64,000 nucleotides of DNA from contig NC_083388.1 of the NCBI RefSeq assembly GCF_031755915.1, positions 3,355,501 to 3,419,500 of the forward strand, read 5' to 3'. Made by a program: the position numbers and the translations under genes. The first letter of the stretch is position 1. Every line of letters starts with the position of its first letter. Source of the stretch: Ziziphus jujuba. Its lineage: Eukaryota; Streptophyta; Magnoliopsida; Rosales; Rhamnaceae. This document shows positions 1 to 10,466 of this stretch, piece after piece. Below the pieces are notes generated by a model. That model did no database searches. It saw only the letters and a list, made by a program, of their open reading frames with translations, and was not told where the DNA came from.

Positions 1-250
1 ATTGGATGCATACAAAGGTAATTTTGGAAATGATTCGTACAAAGGTAATTTGAGACTATGTGGAGTTCCATTGATGAAAAAATGCAGTGATGAAGAGGGA
101 TCACAACCACCTCCATCGACAAGCTCTCACCAAGATGATGAAATGGAGCATGAAAGTTTGTTAAACTGGAAAGCCATATCGGTGGGATACGCATGAGGGA
201 TTGTGTCTGGTATGGTTATGGGATACTTTTTGTTGCACAGAGGAAGATAA
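1..250 (+). pseudogene. C-terminal tail of an RLP pseudogene, cut by the window edge
   Basis: The + strand reads the end of a Cf-type receptor-like protein: a GNLRLCGVPLMKKC motif (the conserved NxGLCGxPL-C cap after the last repeat), an acidic linker ending DDEMEHES, then LLNWKAISVGYA and the start of the membrane helix. A TGA at 194-196 stops the frame just before the helix. The next codons still read GIVSGMVMGYFLLHRGR and end at TAA. The paralogue at 33.9-34.7 kb has Cys at the stop position (GYACGIVYGM), so the stop is a derived nonsense change. A protein ending here would lack its membrane anchor. It is the only RLP piece on the + strand in this window; the repeats and N-terminus lie outside. 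Recognition as an RLP is firm; being non-functional is inferred. Confidence 0.85.
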
Positions 251-564
251 TACAGAGCTCGGCTTCTATGAAGGATAACAACCATTGAAAGAATGCTCGT
301 GATGGAATAAATGGTCAGACTCATGGGAAAAAGGGAAAATTAATAGTAAGTTAACTGTTTGATATGTATTGCAATTTGAATTTTCCATCTTTTTTTTTTT
401 TTTTTTTTTGTGGGTGGGTTGGGGTGGGGGATACTTGCTTGGGTGTTATACTAGCGTAATTTCTGTAGTAACTATGTTTGTGTGTGTTATGTTATGCTCT
501 CAATATTTGATGCGTCAGAGCCTTTACTAGTTTTTTTCACTATCTATCTATAGTTCTAATTCAA

Positions 565-800
565 TTCATAATTGAGTGAATACCCCTGTCAAGCCTTTAA
601 TGGCCCATGAATGGAATGCTAGAAAGTCCAGTTTATGATTTGTTTTTCATGATGGTAGTTCTTATTGTCTAACAAGCTCATGTGAGACATTAACACTATT
701 CTTGAAATGTGTAAAGCAAAATGTTCGATGATGGTCCTGATAAAAAAATTAAGAGGGATTGAAACATAGCATATATGCTTACTTTGAATATCACCCCAGT
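565..800 (+). pseudogene. Degraded UGT94-like internal fragment
   Basis: Two stretches align by eye with the UGT at 7974-9314. GAATACCC..CAAGCCTTTAAT at about 575-601 matches the part encoding SEYPFQAFNF. GCAAAAT..ATGGTC.TGAT at about 716-741 and the following bases to 790 match the part encoding AKSSKMVLIKTLADIEAEHI. The frame is broken by stops and small indels, so no protein is expected. It has the same orientation as the other UGT copies and, as in those units, golgin exon-3-like sequence follows on the opposite strand at about 1130-1185. It is probably the oldest copy of the UGT-golgin unit seen here. Alignment was by eye only. Confidence 0.65.
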
Positions 801-1129
801 GTATCATGTATAAATGTCACATGCATAAAGGAACGAGCTAAGGTGATGGTAGTCCTTCAAGGAAGACTTAAACATGGATTTCACTCATTTTATATTCAGC
901 TTCAAGGAATTTTGTCTTCGAAGATAGCTTGTTAGTAATGAGGACAGTTTCAAAAGTAGACAACTTTTGTTTCTGCAAGTAAATAGTATCATAGTTGTAG
1001 CTTTGCATCAATAAAAATCCTAATATTTCTTTGTAGGACTCTATCAGTGATTCAGAATTTAATGTGCGGCATGAAAGATAGAGTCATCATGAGAATTATA
1101 ACTTGGTAATTAACTATGTTTTTTTCTAT

Positions 1130-1185
1130 TCTTTTCGTTGAAAAAGCCTCAGGCCAGGACATCCTTGTATTCTTTCTCCTGTGGA
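1130..1185 (-). pseudogene. Golgin exon 3 remnant
   Basis: The + strand carries CATCCTTGTATTCTTTCTCCTG, which also occurs in exon 3 of the golgin gene (18673-18753, same strand). On the minus strand it reads EKEYKDVL, then a stop, then FNEKN, against EKEYKDALEAFNEKN in the intact exon. Only this exon is recognisable. It sits about 330 bp after the UGT relic at 565-800, the same order as in the two better preserved units. Confidence 0.6.
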
Positions 1186-2110
1186 ATGTGGAATTTGATG
1201 AATTTTTATTTCCCTTTGCTTCTACTTCTTCTTTTGGGCTACAATGTCACTTCAGCCTTGTTCTCATAATACACTGTTTTAGTAATGAGTATAACATCCC
1301 TGTTTTGGTATCTGGTTCATCAGCACAACCTATTTATTAATTTCAGCATGTTCTACTACTATGTCTTTGAATCACCAAAGCAAGTTTTCAGTCTGTCGTT
1401 GTCTCATATACATTTGGTAATTGATAATGCTGCTTCTTCAGCTTCAATTGTTACTGATTCACATGATTCACATCCTATGTTACTGATTCTCATTTTTTTT
1501 CTCTTTTAAATAATGCAAAGAGTAGGTACTCTAAAGCCAAAAGCTTTTCTCACATATTGCAAATCTGCTAAACCTAAATTTGTTAGAGAAGAATTAGCTC
1601 ATCCTTTATAGAAAAGGGCCATGGAAGGAATTTCAAGCTCAAATAAGCTACCTGGTCTTTAGTGATTGAATGGATGTAATTTTGTAATAAAAGATAAAAA
1701 TGAAGAATGTGAAAGACATGTTGGGTCATTATAATTTTTCTATTTTTTCATGGAGAGTGAATAAAATTATATTTTTTAGTACATTTCTTGTTAATTTTAA
1801 AAGGTCAAAATAAATGATATTTTAAAAATAAATGTTAAAAGATATATATTTATTTTATTATGAATAAGAATCTGCAACTATATTTATAAAATGTATGTTT
1901 TTTTTCGCAATGTAAAAATGATTCTACATTTCTATAAACATTTGAATCATTTCTATAATAAGTGTTTCTGTTTATAAAAACAACTCTATATTTCCATAAT
2001 CATTTGAATCATCAAAATATCCATATTTATTTTTTTCAAACTATTTCATTTTTCAGTTTATTTATTTATATATCCTTTACTTATAGTGGGAAAAATTAAT
2101 AGTTTTCAAT
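1186..2110. other. AT-rich intergenic stretch
   Basis: No convincing gene. The region is strongly AT-rich, especially 1740-2090, with short homopolymers and only chance open frames under 80 codons. I see no splice-linked exons, RNA genes or terminal repeats. Confidence 0.5.
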
Positions 2111-2119
2111 ATCTGAAGC

Positions 2120-2450
2120 TCTTTCTCTAATAGTGATTTAATGGCTGCCCTTGCAAGTCTAGCTTCAATTAGAGGGATTCACTTACTGTTGACCTTTTGG
2201 CCATTAGAGAAGCTACTAAATTTTCGATCCAAGTGGATTCTCCAATGGAGAAATTGTTTCAGATTCGCAGGTTGCACTTAGATTGCTTCTTGGTTCTGAT
2301 CCAATTTCTTCACTGGATGTCATCAATTGCTATTTAGTGGAGGGAATCAAGTCTTTGTTATCCATGTATTCTGGTTTTTGTTGTTCTTATGCTTGTAGAG
2401 CTGCAAGTAAAGTGGCTCATCTGTTAGCTAAGCGAGGCCACTTTGGCTAA
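2120..2450 (+). pseudogene. RNase H-like (reverse transcriptase-like domain) relic
   Basis: The frame 2259-2450 reads SDSQVALRLLLGSDP and ends ASKVAHLLAKRGHFG before TAA. These are the SDS and AH(x)LAK motifs of the plant RNase H-like domain (RVT_3 type) found at the C-terminus of many LINE reverse transcriptases and in domesticated copies. Upstream (2140-2250) similar sequence continues but is out of frame. No reverse transcriptase core is seen, so this is a truncated relic rather than a gene. Whether it came from a LINE or a host RVT_3 gene cannot be decided here. Confidence 0.6.
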
Positions 2451-2454
2451 CTCA

Positions 2455-3394
2455 TTCTGTTTGAGTAATGAATTTCTCATTTTCTAAAAATAAAATAAAA
2501 TAAAAAATCTGAAACTCTTTCAAGGGCCGAGAATTTTTCTGTTAGTTGTTCTTCTTTACAAGAGACTCACATTGTTTCTTCGGTCAATAAAGAGACTCAC
2601 ACTTCCTCTTTTTTCTCTCAATTTCCAAATCATGTGATCATTGGACCATATATTTATTGATGATTTTTCCACAAATTCTTGATATGTGAAAACAAAAAAA
2701 ATGATTGATATAGTTTTAAAATGATTAATGTAATTTAATATTTTATTTTGATCACGTATGAACAAATTTATTGAAGGATCATACAGAAATATATGGCTTT
2801 TGGATCACCTAATTTTATCTTCAGTTTTTGCCCATTTCTATTAGCTTTCCAATAACCCTTATTCATTTTTCTTCCACCGAATAGCCTTCAGTTTCTCACC
2901 CAGATTCCCGTACCTTCTCACGATATAGTTTGAAAATACCAGAGGATTAAAATTTTTAATTTTTAATTTTTTTTTTCACGCTTTCTCCAGAATGAAAGCC
3001 TAACATCCAGTACACAGAGAAGACGACAAGATTTACTGGATAAAAAAGAACACTGGACTATGAAAAACAAACTTTGGTAGTGATGACATGGCGAATTTTT
3101 CACTTTTGGCACTGATTGACTTTTGACTTTTTAAAATCCAAAAAGATTAGAAAATTTGAATTAAAAAAAAAAAAAAGAGAGAAAAATTGAATTCCGGATA
3201 TTATGTTTAAAACTTATAAAGTTTGTTTTGCAGTGCCGCATTTTTCTTGTATTATTGTGCAAACTATTTAAGATTCAAAGTTAATAAAATGATAAATTAG
3301 ATATCAAAGTTATCAAAATGAATTGTTCTTTACTTGCAATGGTTATGCTTCCTGTTTTACTATTCTTCATGCCCATAAGAATCCATTAAGGAAC
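2455..3394. other. AT-rich intergenic stretch
   Basis: Nothing gene-like seen. Poly-A/T runs near 2966 and 3162 and chance frames only. Confidence 0.45.
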
Positions 3395-4280
3395 AAGACA
3401 AGATTAGAGGATTTCCAATGGTTCTCTGTATAGTTAAAAATCGTTTGCCACATTAGATAAATAGATAAGATTTTAAAAAAATCTTCTCCAATGGTTCTGT
3501 GCATTAGTTCTGTTAAGCTGATGTGGCAACAAAAAAAATAGAAACTGTGAGAGAATCTCCAATGGTTATTTCTAATGGAATGTGACATTAATTTTGTAAA
3601 GTGTTCATGCTTATATGGCATTCTTTCTATTTAATAAATAATGTTTTAGGCAATTTCTTTCCAATGGGTTCTGTTAAATGCTAATGTGTAATTTTTTTTA
3701 TTTTAAAAGTATATCTAATTAAAAAAATCAAAAACTCACGCAGGAGTTTTTTTTTTTTTTTAACAAAAATCAATAAAAATAAATAAAATACTGATTCAGC
3801 ATGTCTAACAGAACTTCCAGAAGTAGACAGTGTCCTTCACAGTTTCTATTTATTTTGTTGCCACATCAGCTTAACAGAACTAATGCACAGAACCATTAGA
3901 GAAGATTTTTTTAAAATCTTATCTATTTATCTGATGTGGCAAACGATTTTTAAATAGATAGAGAACCATTGGAGATGCTCTGAAGGATACTGTCTATTTC
4001 TAGAAGTTCTGTTAGACATGCTGAGTTAGTATTTTATTTATTTTTATTGATTTTTGTTAAAAGAAAAAAACTCCTGCGTGAGTTTTTGATTTTTTTAATT
4101 AGATATAATTTTAAAATAAAAAATTACACATTAGCATTTAACGACATTTTAAACAGAACCCATTGGAGAGAAATTGCTTAAAACATTATCTATGAAATAG
4201 AAAGAATGCCATATAAGCATGAACACTTTCCAAAATCAATGCCACATAAACTCCAATAGAAATAACCATTGGAGATGCTT
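3395..4280. repeat. Complex inverted repeat (MITE-like) with CTCCAATGG motifs
   Basis: Two blocks, B (about 3400-3550) and C (about 3551-3830), recur on the opposite strand as B' (about 3831-3985) and C' (about 3986-4276). Order and orientation are B, C, inverted B, inverted C. The copies are clearly alike: GATGTGGCAAC and GTGCATTAGTTCTGTTAAGC recur in B/B', and CATGTCTAACAGAACTTC in C/C'. Block edges carry TCTCCAATGGTTCT or its complement, the type of end seen in many plant MITEs. No transposase is present. The small frame on the minus strand at 3367-3621 is only repeat sequence. Confidence 0.75.
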
Positions 4281-4605
4281 TTAGATTTTTTTTTTCTGTT
4301 TTTTTTTTTGGGTGAAGTAAAGATCTATTTTCCTTAATTAGAGTAACTAGCATCATGTTACCTTTTTTATTTCTATATATAGTTTTAAGATTGGAAATGT
4401 AGTGTGGATTATTTTGTAGCTTTGTGCCTTAGGGCCTTGATTAACGTAAGAAGAGCAATTGGAGTTTGAAATCTGGCCAACCAAAACAGGGTCTAAACTC
4501 CAAATTATGTTCAAGAAATCCTACTTCTTTAATTATGTTTTATCTTCTTGTCTGTATGGCCTCGTTGTGGTTTTGTATTATATACATATATATATATATA
4601 TATAT

Positions 4606-4780
4606 AGGAATATTCTAGGATGTGAACCGTATGCGGTCCTATAAAAAATTGATGTTTTTTTTAAAAAAAAAAACATCGGTTTTGCTGTGTATGTGTACCC
4701 AGCGTACACAGCAAAATAGATAATTTTTTTTTTAAAAAAAATATCAATTTTTTATGCGGTTAACATCGTAGAACTCCTCT
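4606..4780. mobile_element. Short hairpin element between TA microsatellites (copy 1)
   Basis: About 175 bp with imperfect terminal inverted repeats: left AGGAATATTCTAGGATGTGAACCG, right (complement) AGGAGTTCTACGATGTTAACCG. Internal arms pair through AAAAAATTGAT and T/A runs around a centre near GTGTACCC. Both flanks are (TA)n tracts (4577-4605 and 4780-4803). This fits a small non-autonomous element that targets TA microsatellites, comparable to the Micron elements described in rice. The family assignment is inference. Confidence 0.6.
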
Positions 4781-4803
4781 ATATATATATATATATATAT
4801 ATT

Positions 4804-4967
4804 ACGGAAATTCTATGCTGAGAACGGTCCGCATGAGGACTGCAGTATTAGTGACGGTTTTTCATAGTATTAACGACGGTTTCTTAGAAAATCGTCACCA
4901 ATAATATGAAAATCGTCACCAATACTATGGTCTGCATGAGAACCATCCGCATTATAGATGGACTGTA
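4804..4967. mobile_element. Short hairpin element between TA microsatellites (copy 2)
   Basis: About 160 bp. The left half GAGAACGGTCCGCATGAGGA pairs with the right half TCTGCATGAGAACCATCCGC, and GTGACGGTTTTTCATAGTATT pairs with AATAATATGAAAATCGTCAC. The flanks are (TA)n tracts at 4780-4803 and 4967-5006. It shares the TA-tract habit of copy 1 but has a different internal sequence. Confidence 0.55.
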
Positions 4968-5006
4968 TATATATATATATATATATATCTATTATATATA
5001 TATATC

Positions 5007-6450
5007 TAGTCCAGTATTTGAACCACTGCAAATTCCTAATTCTTTTGCTATTTCATTTTCAGGAAAAACAAAAAAAAAATCCTTTACATATTGTTAAGAA
5101 GTGAATAAAAGCAAGAAAGCCAAGAATACATACATTGCATCTCAATTCTCATCCTTCCAGTTTTTGGCCAGCTGTTCAAATAAAATGAAGTAAACTATTA
5201 GAAGTGAGTTTTTTCATTTTTTCTTTTTAAGATAATTTTAACTATAATCTAGCTTTTAGGTACTTCAATTATAACCTCTATCGTTTATTTTTTTCTATTA
5301 AAGTTAATTATCAAAGGTAAATCAATCATTTTACATTTTTAATACAAAAATATAATTTTTGAAAATCATATAATAAAATGAAATATTTAAAAATATTTTC
5401 TCTTCCCTCAAGCCTAATTTGATAATTACAAGATTATTTAAAATCTTTTTTTCTTTATTTTTTGATCTTAAAAAAAGAAAAAAACACATTAAACAAATAA
5501 AACAATAAATAACAGTATATAAAACATAAAAAAGTTTATGAAGAAGGTTAAAAATATATAATTGCACATTTAAAAAATATATATATACACAAATTATTTT
5601 TTTGAAAAATATGCAATTTTTTTCTTCTCTTCTTCCCTTTCTCTATTATGGCTATCCCATATATATATATATATATATATACATACATATATGTATTTTT
5701 TTTTTCCCATTTTTAGTGGTTTTCGTTGGAAACATGGATATATATTGTTATTTAAAAAGTTAATTATAAACTAGTGGATATATATTGTGGTCTTCAAATG
5801 CTAAATTAGTGGTTTAAAAAGTTAATTCTATGTAAAACCCTTGAGGATGGAGAAGCAGATTTAAAAATTTCTACAATGAGATCTAAGAAGCTCTATAAAA
5901 GATCATGATAGACACTAGATAAGTTTATTTATAAATTTATAAATTTTAAAAACTGAATAAGCTTATTTATAAATTTTATCATATAATTTTTTCTGTCTCC
6001 TTTATTAATTTTATTTATAATTTATAGAATAGATGCAAATATTATTAATTTTCTTGTAAAATTCATATTTTAAATTTAAACTTTTGTTGCTTTATTTTTG
6101 GGTTTTATTGATTTTATCTTAGATTTTATTAATTTAATTATATAAAATTAATATTTAATAAAGTGAAAAGTAATTTTTTTAAAATTAATATTTAAATCAA
6201 AATATATAAATATAATTGAAATTGTCAGATAGAATCTTCTTTGACCATAAATAAATATCTGTTTAAAATAAAAACTATGGTTAAAATATTGAAAAATTAA
6301 AAGATTGGAATTGAAATAGAACAAATCTGCCTCACAAAACTGAAGTTTCAGTTGGATTATTATTGCTATATCTGTAGATTTAATTTATTACTGGCGCTCC
6401 GTTGCACCTTTCAAACAAAGCGGCTAAATTTTTTTTATTTAAATGCAGTA
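5007..6450. repeat. Upstream duplicate block, AT-rich
   Basis: No gene. About 4320-4450 and 5040-5220 resemble 7260-7400 and 7425-7570 just upstream of the UGT (shared GATTAACGTAAGAAG / GGTTAACGTAAGAAG and the ATTTCATTTTCAG region). This is the older copy of the UGT 5' flank, spread out by AT-rich insertions between 5220 and 6440. Confidence 0.5.
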
Positions 6451-6843
6451 GTAAGCGCTTTGGTCAATCTTCAGAGCAGAACTGTTGGAATGCTAAATGA
6501 TAATAATAATAATAATAACTAAAAATAAGACAGGGAAAACTATTTTGTATGGTGCTTTTTTCTTCATCCCCAGCTCGAGATTCTTCTTAACCTAAAGAAA
6601 ATAAATATAGGATTAATATTTCTTGCTTTCTTCACTTTTTTATCTGATTGAGAAATATTGCTTTCTTTCTTCATTTCTTTGTCCAGTATATTCAGTCTCT
6701 TGAGTAACTAGGCGATTTTTGAAGTGCAAAAAATCCAAAAGAGATCCATGGATGCCAAGCAGCCAAGAACTAGCATCTTGATGTTACCATGGCTGGCTCA
6801 TGGCCATGTCTCACCCTTTTTGGAGTTAAATCAAAAAAGTTAG
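6450..6843 (+). pseudogene. Orphan UGT start: duplicated 5' flank plus first 27 codons
   Basis: ATG at 6748 opens a frame reading MDAKQPRTSILMLPWLAHGH and on to SPFLEL, nearly identical to the first 27 residues of the UGT at 7974. Homology stops at about 6828 and the frame ends at TAG 6841-6843, giving 31 codons. The 5' flank is duplicated too: 6451-6747 matches 7571-7973 (AAGCG.TTTGGTCA, GAGCAGAACTGT, ATTTCTTGCTTTCTTCA). It keeps His at the catalytic position (GH, residue 20) but has no donor domain. Downstream 6844-7250 is AT-rich with no further UGT sequence. Confidence 0.85.
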
Positions 6844-7303
6844 ATTTGATAAATTTAAAAATATAGAAGAAAAAAGTTAAATCTATCAATAGATAGAATT
6901 TTTACTCCTATATATTTTTTTTTTTCCATGAACCAAACATGATCTAAATCAGCTGATTTTATAAAATTTAGATTGCACAGAAATAGTAGTAATCTTCCCA
7001 CTATATATATACATATATACATGGTCTCAAACTTTAACTACTAAAAAGACAACCATAAATTGTTATTAATATTTTTTGTACAATCTTTATCTGAAAATAG
7101 AATATTATGGATACAGTGATGTGATAATATTTTTTTAATTAAAAGCTATTTCTTTTTTCCTTCAACAAAAATTTGGACAATATCATAGTATATTAATATA
7201 TTTGATATTGTGTTTCCCATTTTTTTGAAATTTGAACTAAGAAAATTCACATATTTGTCATGGCTAATCCATTGAGACCATCTAGCATCACGTTATCTCT
7301 TCT

Positions 7304-7334
<31 letters not shown>

Positions 7335-7570
7335 CATAGCTGTAAGATTAGCAATGGAGTGTGAATATTTTTGTAGTTTGTGCCTTGGTTAACGTAAGAA
7401 GACGGGAAATTGAGACTTACAATCCCGCATTTCATTTTCAGTGAAAATCTTTTATATTTTATTAAGAAATGAAGAAAAGAAAGAAAGATCACAAGCATGC
7501 TTTGCGTGTCAGCTTTCCCTGTTGGCTATTTGTCCAACGAAATAAAATATTTGAAGTGAGTGTTTTTTAT
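6844..7570. other. AT-rich stretch and proximal UGT upstream region
   Basis: 6844-7250 shows nothing gene-like. 7260-7570 is the younger copy of the duplicated UGT flank, with a CA/TA microsatellite at 7304-7334. No promoter element can be assigned with confidence because TA tracts occur throughout. Confidence 0.4.
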
Positions 7571-7973
7571 ATTAAGCGATTTGGTCAGCCTTGGGAGCAG
7601 AACTGTAACGGTGTCTTTGGATTACTGGAAACAGAAATAGAATAAGACAAAACATTATCCAAAAAAAGAAAAAAAAGAAAAATCTTTTTATTATCTATAT
7701 ATATATATATATATATTTTTAAAACCATTTTGTATGGTGCTTTCATGAATCCCGGCTCTAGATTCTTCTTCTCCCTTAAGAAAATAAATTTGAGACTAAA
7801 ATTTCTTGCTTTCTTCATTTTATCTAATTGAGGATCGACCAAAGGCAAAAGCAACTAGATATTCAGTTTCTTCAGGTGCGTTCTTTCTATGAAAATTTAA
7901 AATATTCCTTATCTAGTATATATCCAGTTTGTTGAGTAAGCGACTTTCAAGTGCAAAAATCCAAAAGAGATTC

Positions 7974-9314
7974 ATGGATGCCAAGCAGCCAAGAACTAGC
8001 ATCTTGATGCTACCATGGCTGGCTTATGGTCATGTCTCACCCTTTTTGGAGTTGGCCAAGAAACTCTCGCTCAGAAAATTCCATGTATATTTTTGTTCCA
8101 CACCCATCAATCTGAAACAAGTGAGAGATTCACTTGGAAACCAAAATGTATATTCCATTGAACTTGTAGAGCTTCATCTTCCAATTTTCCCTCAACTTCC
8201 TCCTCACTACCACACCACCAAAGACCTTCCTCCCCATCTCATGGACACCCTAAAGACCGCATTTGATGGGGCAAAACCTGCCTTTGGAGAAATTGTTAGG
8301 ACCCTTAAACCCAATCTAGTCATCTATGATTTTCTGCAGCCATGGGCCCCAGAGGAAGCTGATTATCAGAAAATCAAATCTGTTCTGTTCTTAACATGTG
8401 GAGCAGCTTTTAGTGCTTTTTTAACTTTCTATAGCTTTAATTCAATCAGTGAATACCCTTTCCAAGCCTTTAATTTTCCAGCAATTGAACGCCAGAAAAT
8501 CCTCCAGTTCATGCATGGTACTGCAAATGGTATAAAAAACAACGAGAGGTTCTTGACCTGCATTGCAAAATCTTCCAAAATGGTCTTGATCAAAACACTG
8601 GCGGACATTGAGGCAGAGCATATTGATTTCCTATCTGGTTTGGTAGGAAAGGAGATGGTTCCTACTGGACCGCTTGTTCATGAACCTGAAAACAATGAGA
8701 ATGACAGGGTTGTCATGGACTGGCTGAACAAGAAAGATCCTTCTTCTGTGGTGTATGCTTCCTTTGGAAGTGAGTATTTTCTTTCAAAGGAAGAGATGGA
8801 AGAAATAGCTTGTGGACTAGAGCTTAGCAAAGTTAGTTTCATTTGGGTAGTTCGATTTCATGGTGATTCTCAGGGCAAGTTTTCCATTTATGAGGCCTTA
8901 CCAGAAGGCTTTCTTATGAGGGTTGGAGACAGGGGTATGGTTTTGGACGGTTGGGCTCCACAGGCAAAAATACTTGGACATTCAAGCTCCGGAGGGTTCG
9001 TGAGTCATTGTGGTTGGAGTTCAACACTTGAGGGAATGATCAATGGGGTGCCAATCATAGCAATGCCAATGCATCTTGACCAGCCTTTGAATGCCAAGTT
9101 GGTGCTGGAGCTTGGTGTGGGTATGGAAGTCCAAAGAGTGAATGAGAAGATTAAGAGAGACGAGTTGGCAAGAGTGATTAAAGAAGTTGTCAAGCAAGAG
9201 GAAGGAAAAGAAGTAAGGAGAAAAGCTAGAGAACTGAGTCAGTGAATGAAGGAGAAAGGGGATATGAAGATAAATGTGGCAGTGGAAAAGCTGGTGCAAA
9301 TTCTTAGAGAATAA
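7974..9314 (+). CDS. UGT94-like sugar-sugar glycosyltransferase with a late premature stop
   Basis: Predicted family-1 UDP-sugar glycosyltransferase. The UGT94 group typically adds a sugar onto the sugar of a flavonoid, apocarotenoid or triterpene glycoside in the cytosol. It starts at MDAKQPRTS; an in-frame TTG at 7929 is not a plausible start. His20 (LAYGH) and Asp119 (VIYDF) match the catalytic dyad. A full 44-residue PSPG donor box runs from Trp327 (WAPQ) through HCGWSS to DQ at 370. There is no intron. TGA at 9243-9245 ends the frame after 423 codons, but the same frame continues with MKEKGDMKINVAVEKLVQILRE to TAA at 9312-9314, which would give about 446 residues, normal for the group. 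The paralogous codon at 17072-17074 is AGA, so the stop is derived. Loss of the last helix may weaken the enzyme. The acceptor cannot be predicted. Confidence 0.85.
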
Positions 9315-10037
9315 AGTTCCTCTGCAGTTTCTAAAGGAATGATTGTTTTTAGATTTCTAAAACTCCCTATCATGTTTGATTTCGAACTTATACATCTATC
9401 ATGTTCATATCATTCCTCTTTTGATCGGCTGAAAAGAAGTTTAGTACACCTCAATTTCATAGGAGTACATCTGGTATGAGCTTGGGACAATAAATTTGAT
9501 ATAGATACTGCGAGCATGATTCTTTAGTAGGATGTGTATATGTCCCTGCTTGATTATGAACTTAGGATGCATGTTTGTCTTTTAATATGAATAATCATGA
9601 TTAGACATACTCTAAATAATACATTTGTTTGTATGCTTATAAAATACCATATAATGTTTGCTAGTTGTCTTTGCCTGTAGATAAAGTCAAAAACTGAACC
9701 ACGTAAATTTGATGTCCTGTGCTGTTATTGTTGGATGCTATAATTTCTCTTGCATTGGTATGTTCATACTCCCACTGACACAATGATGATCTCCCCATCA
9801 GATGATCAAAAAACAATTTCATTTCAGAGGCAACATAACTGAAATAGTAGTAGAACTACGTAATTTTTGTTTATGTCACTTTTCAAATTTTTTCCTAGCT
9901 TACCAATTTATAATTTACTTAAAACAATTAATGTTTAGTGGGTCATATTGGTATATTTAATTACTCATTCCTATTTGCATGCATGTGTTTGCTGAACTCT
10001 ACTTAATTATCATAATCAAAAGCCTTCTAATTGATTA
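9315..10037. repeat. UGT 3' flank, duplicated downstream of the UGT pseudogene
   Basis: No further gene. The 3' flank resembles 17137-17845 over most of its length (CTCCTCTGCA near the start, CTGAACCACGTAAATTTG, CCCACTGACACAATGATGATC), so the duplicated unit extends past the coding region. The flank is interrupted at 10037/14891 by the copia element and resumes at 14896. AATAAA at 9310-9315 overlaps the ancestral stop and may serve as a polyadenylation signal. Confidence 0.7.
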
Positions 10038-10410
10038 TGTTAGAGTTAGTGACCCGAATTCTTGTTGACCCGATCCGAAAAGCTCACGGTGCGACCCATT
10101 TTGGTGAAACTAATTTTGGAGAAAAATTTGGGGCTCTGTGGTGGAAGCGGAGATCTCGGGCCGATAGGCCCGAGATCGTACTATATATATTTTAGGGTTT
10201 CTTCTGTACTATATATATTTAGTTTTCGGCTGTAATTAGGTTTACAAGGTATCGAACAATTCGGCTCACCTTTTGTACCAATCTTTCATATTGGATTTGC
10301 TTCTCCCTGCCCGTGGTTTTTCCCATCAAGGGTTTCCACGTTAATTGTGTGTTTGTTCTTCGCTTTCTTTATTTCCGTTGCTATTTGTTTTTCCTCCCAA
10401 TTTCGTAACA
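10038..10410 (+). repeat. 5' LTR of C1
   Basis: Begins TGTTAGAGTT and ends CGTAACA. Contains ACTATATATATTTTAGGG motifs that could act as TATA boxes. Confidence 0.95.
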
Positions 10411-10412
10411 AG

Positions 10413-10424
10413 TGGTATCAGAGC
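10413..10424 (+). promoter_or_regulatory. C1 primer binding site
   Basis: TGGTATCAGAGC two bases after the 5' LTR, complementary to the 3' end of plant initiator-Met tRNA, the usual copia primer. Confidence 0.9.
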
Positions 10425-10466
10425 CGCGTCGATCTATTTGGGAATTTTTTTTTTTCTTTTTCGATC

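Larger units (their letters stand above)
4577..5006. repeat. Cluster of TA microsatellites
   Basis: Three TA tracts (about 4577-4605, 4780-4803, 4967-5006) flank the two hairpin elements. Other TA tracts in the window lie near 5659-5690, 7316-7334, 7698-7716, 15517-15535, 30089-30131 (TA then TG), 31901-31918, 51792-51822, 54311-54345 and 61601-61618. Confidence 0.85.

Noticed and set aside
3367..3621. 84-codon minus frame as a small protein
   Set aside because: It lies within the inverted repeat and its sequence is the repeat itself.
10347..10466. Upstream extension of C1 gag into the LTR
   Set aside because: The frame passes through the LTR and primer site; the ATG at 10467 fits gag.
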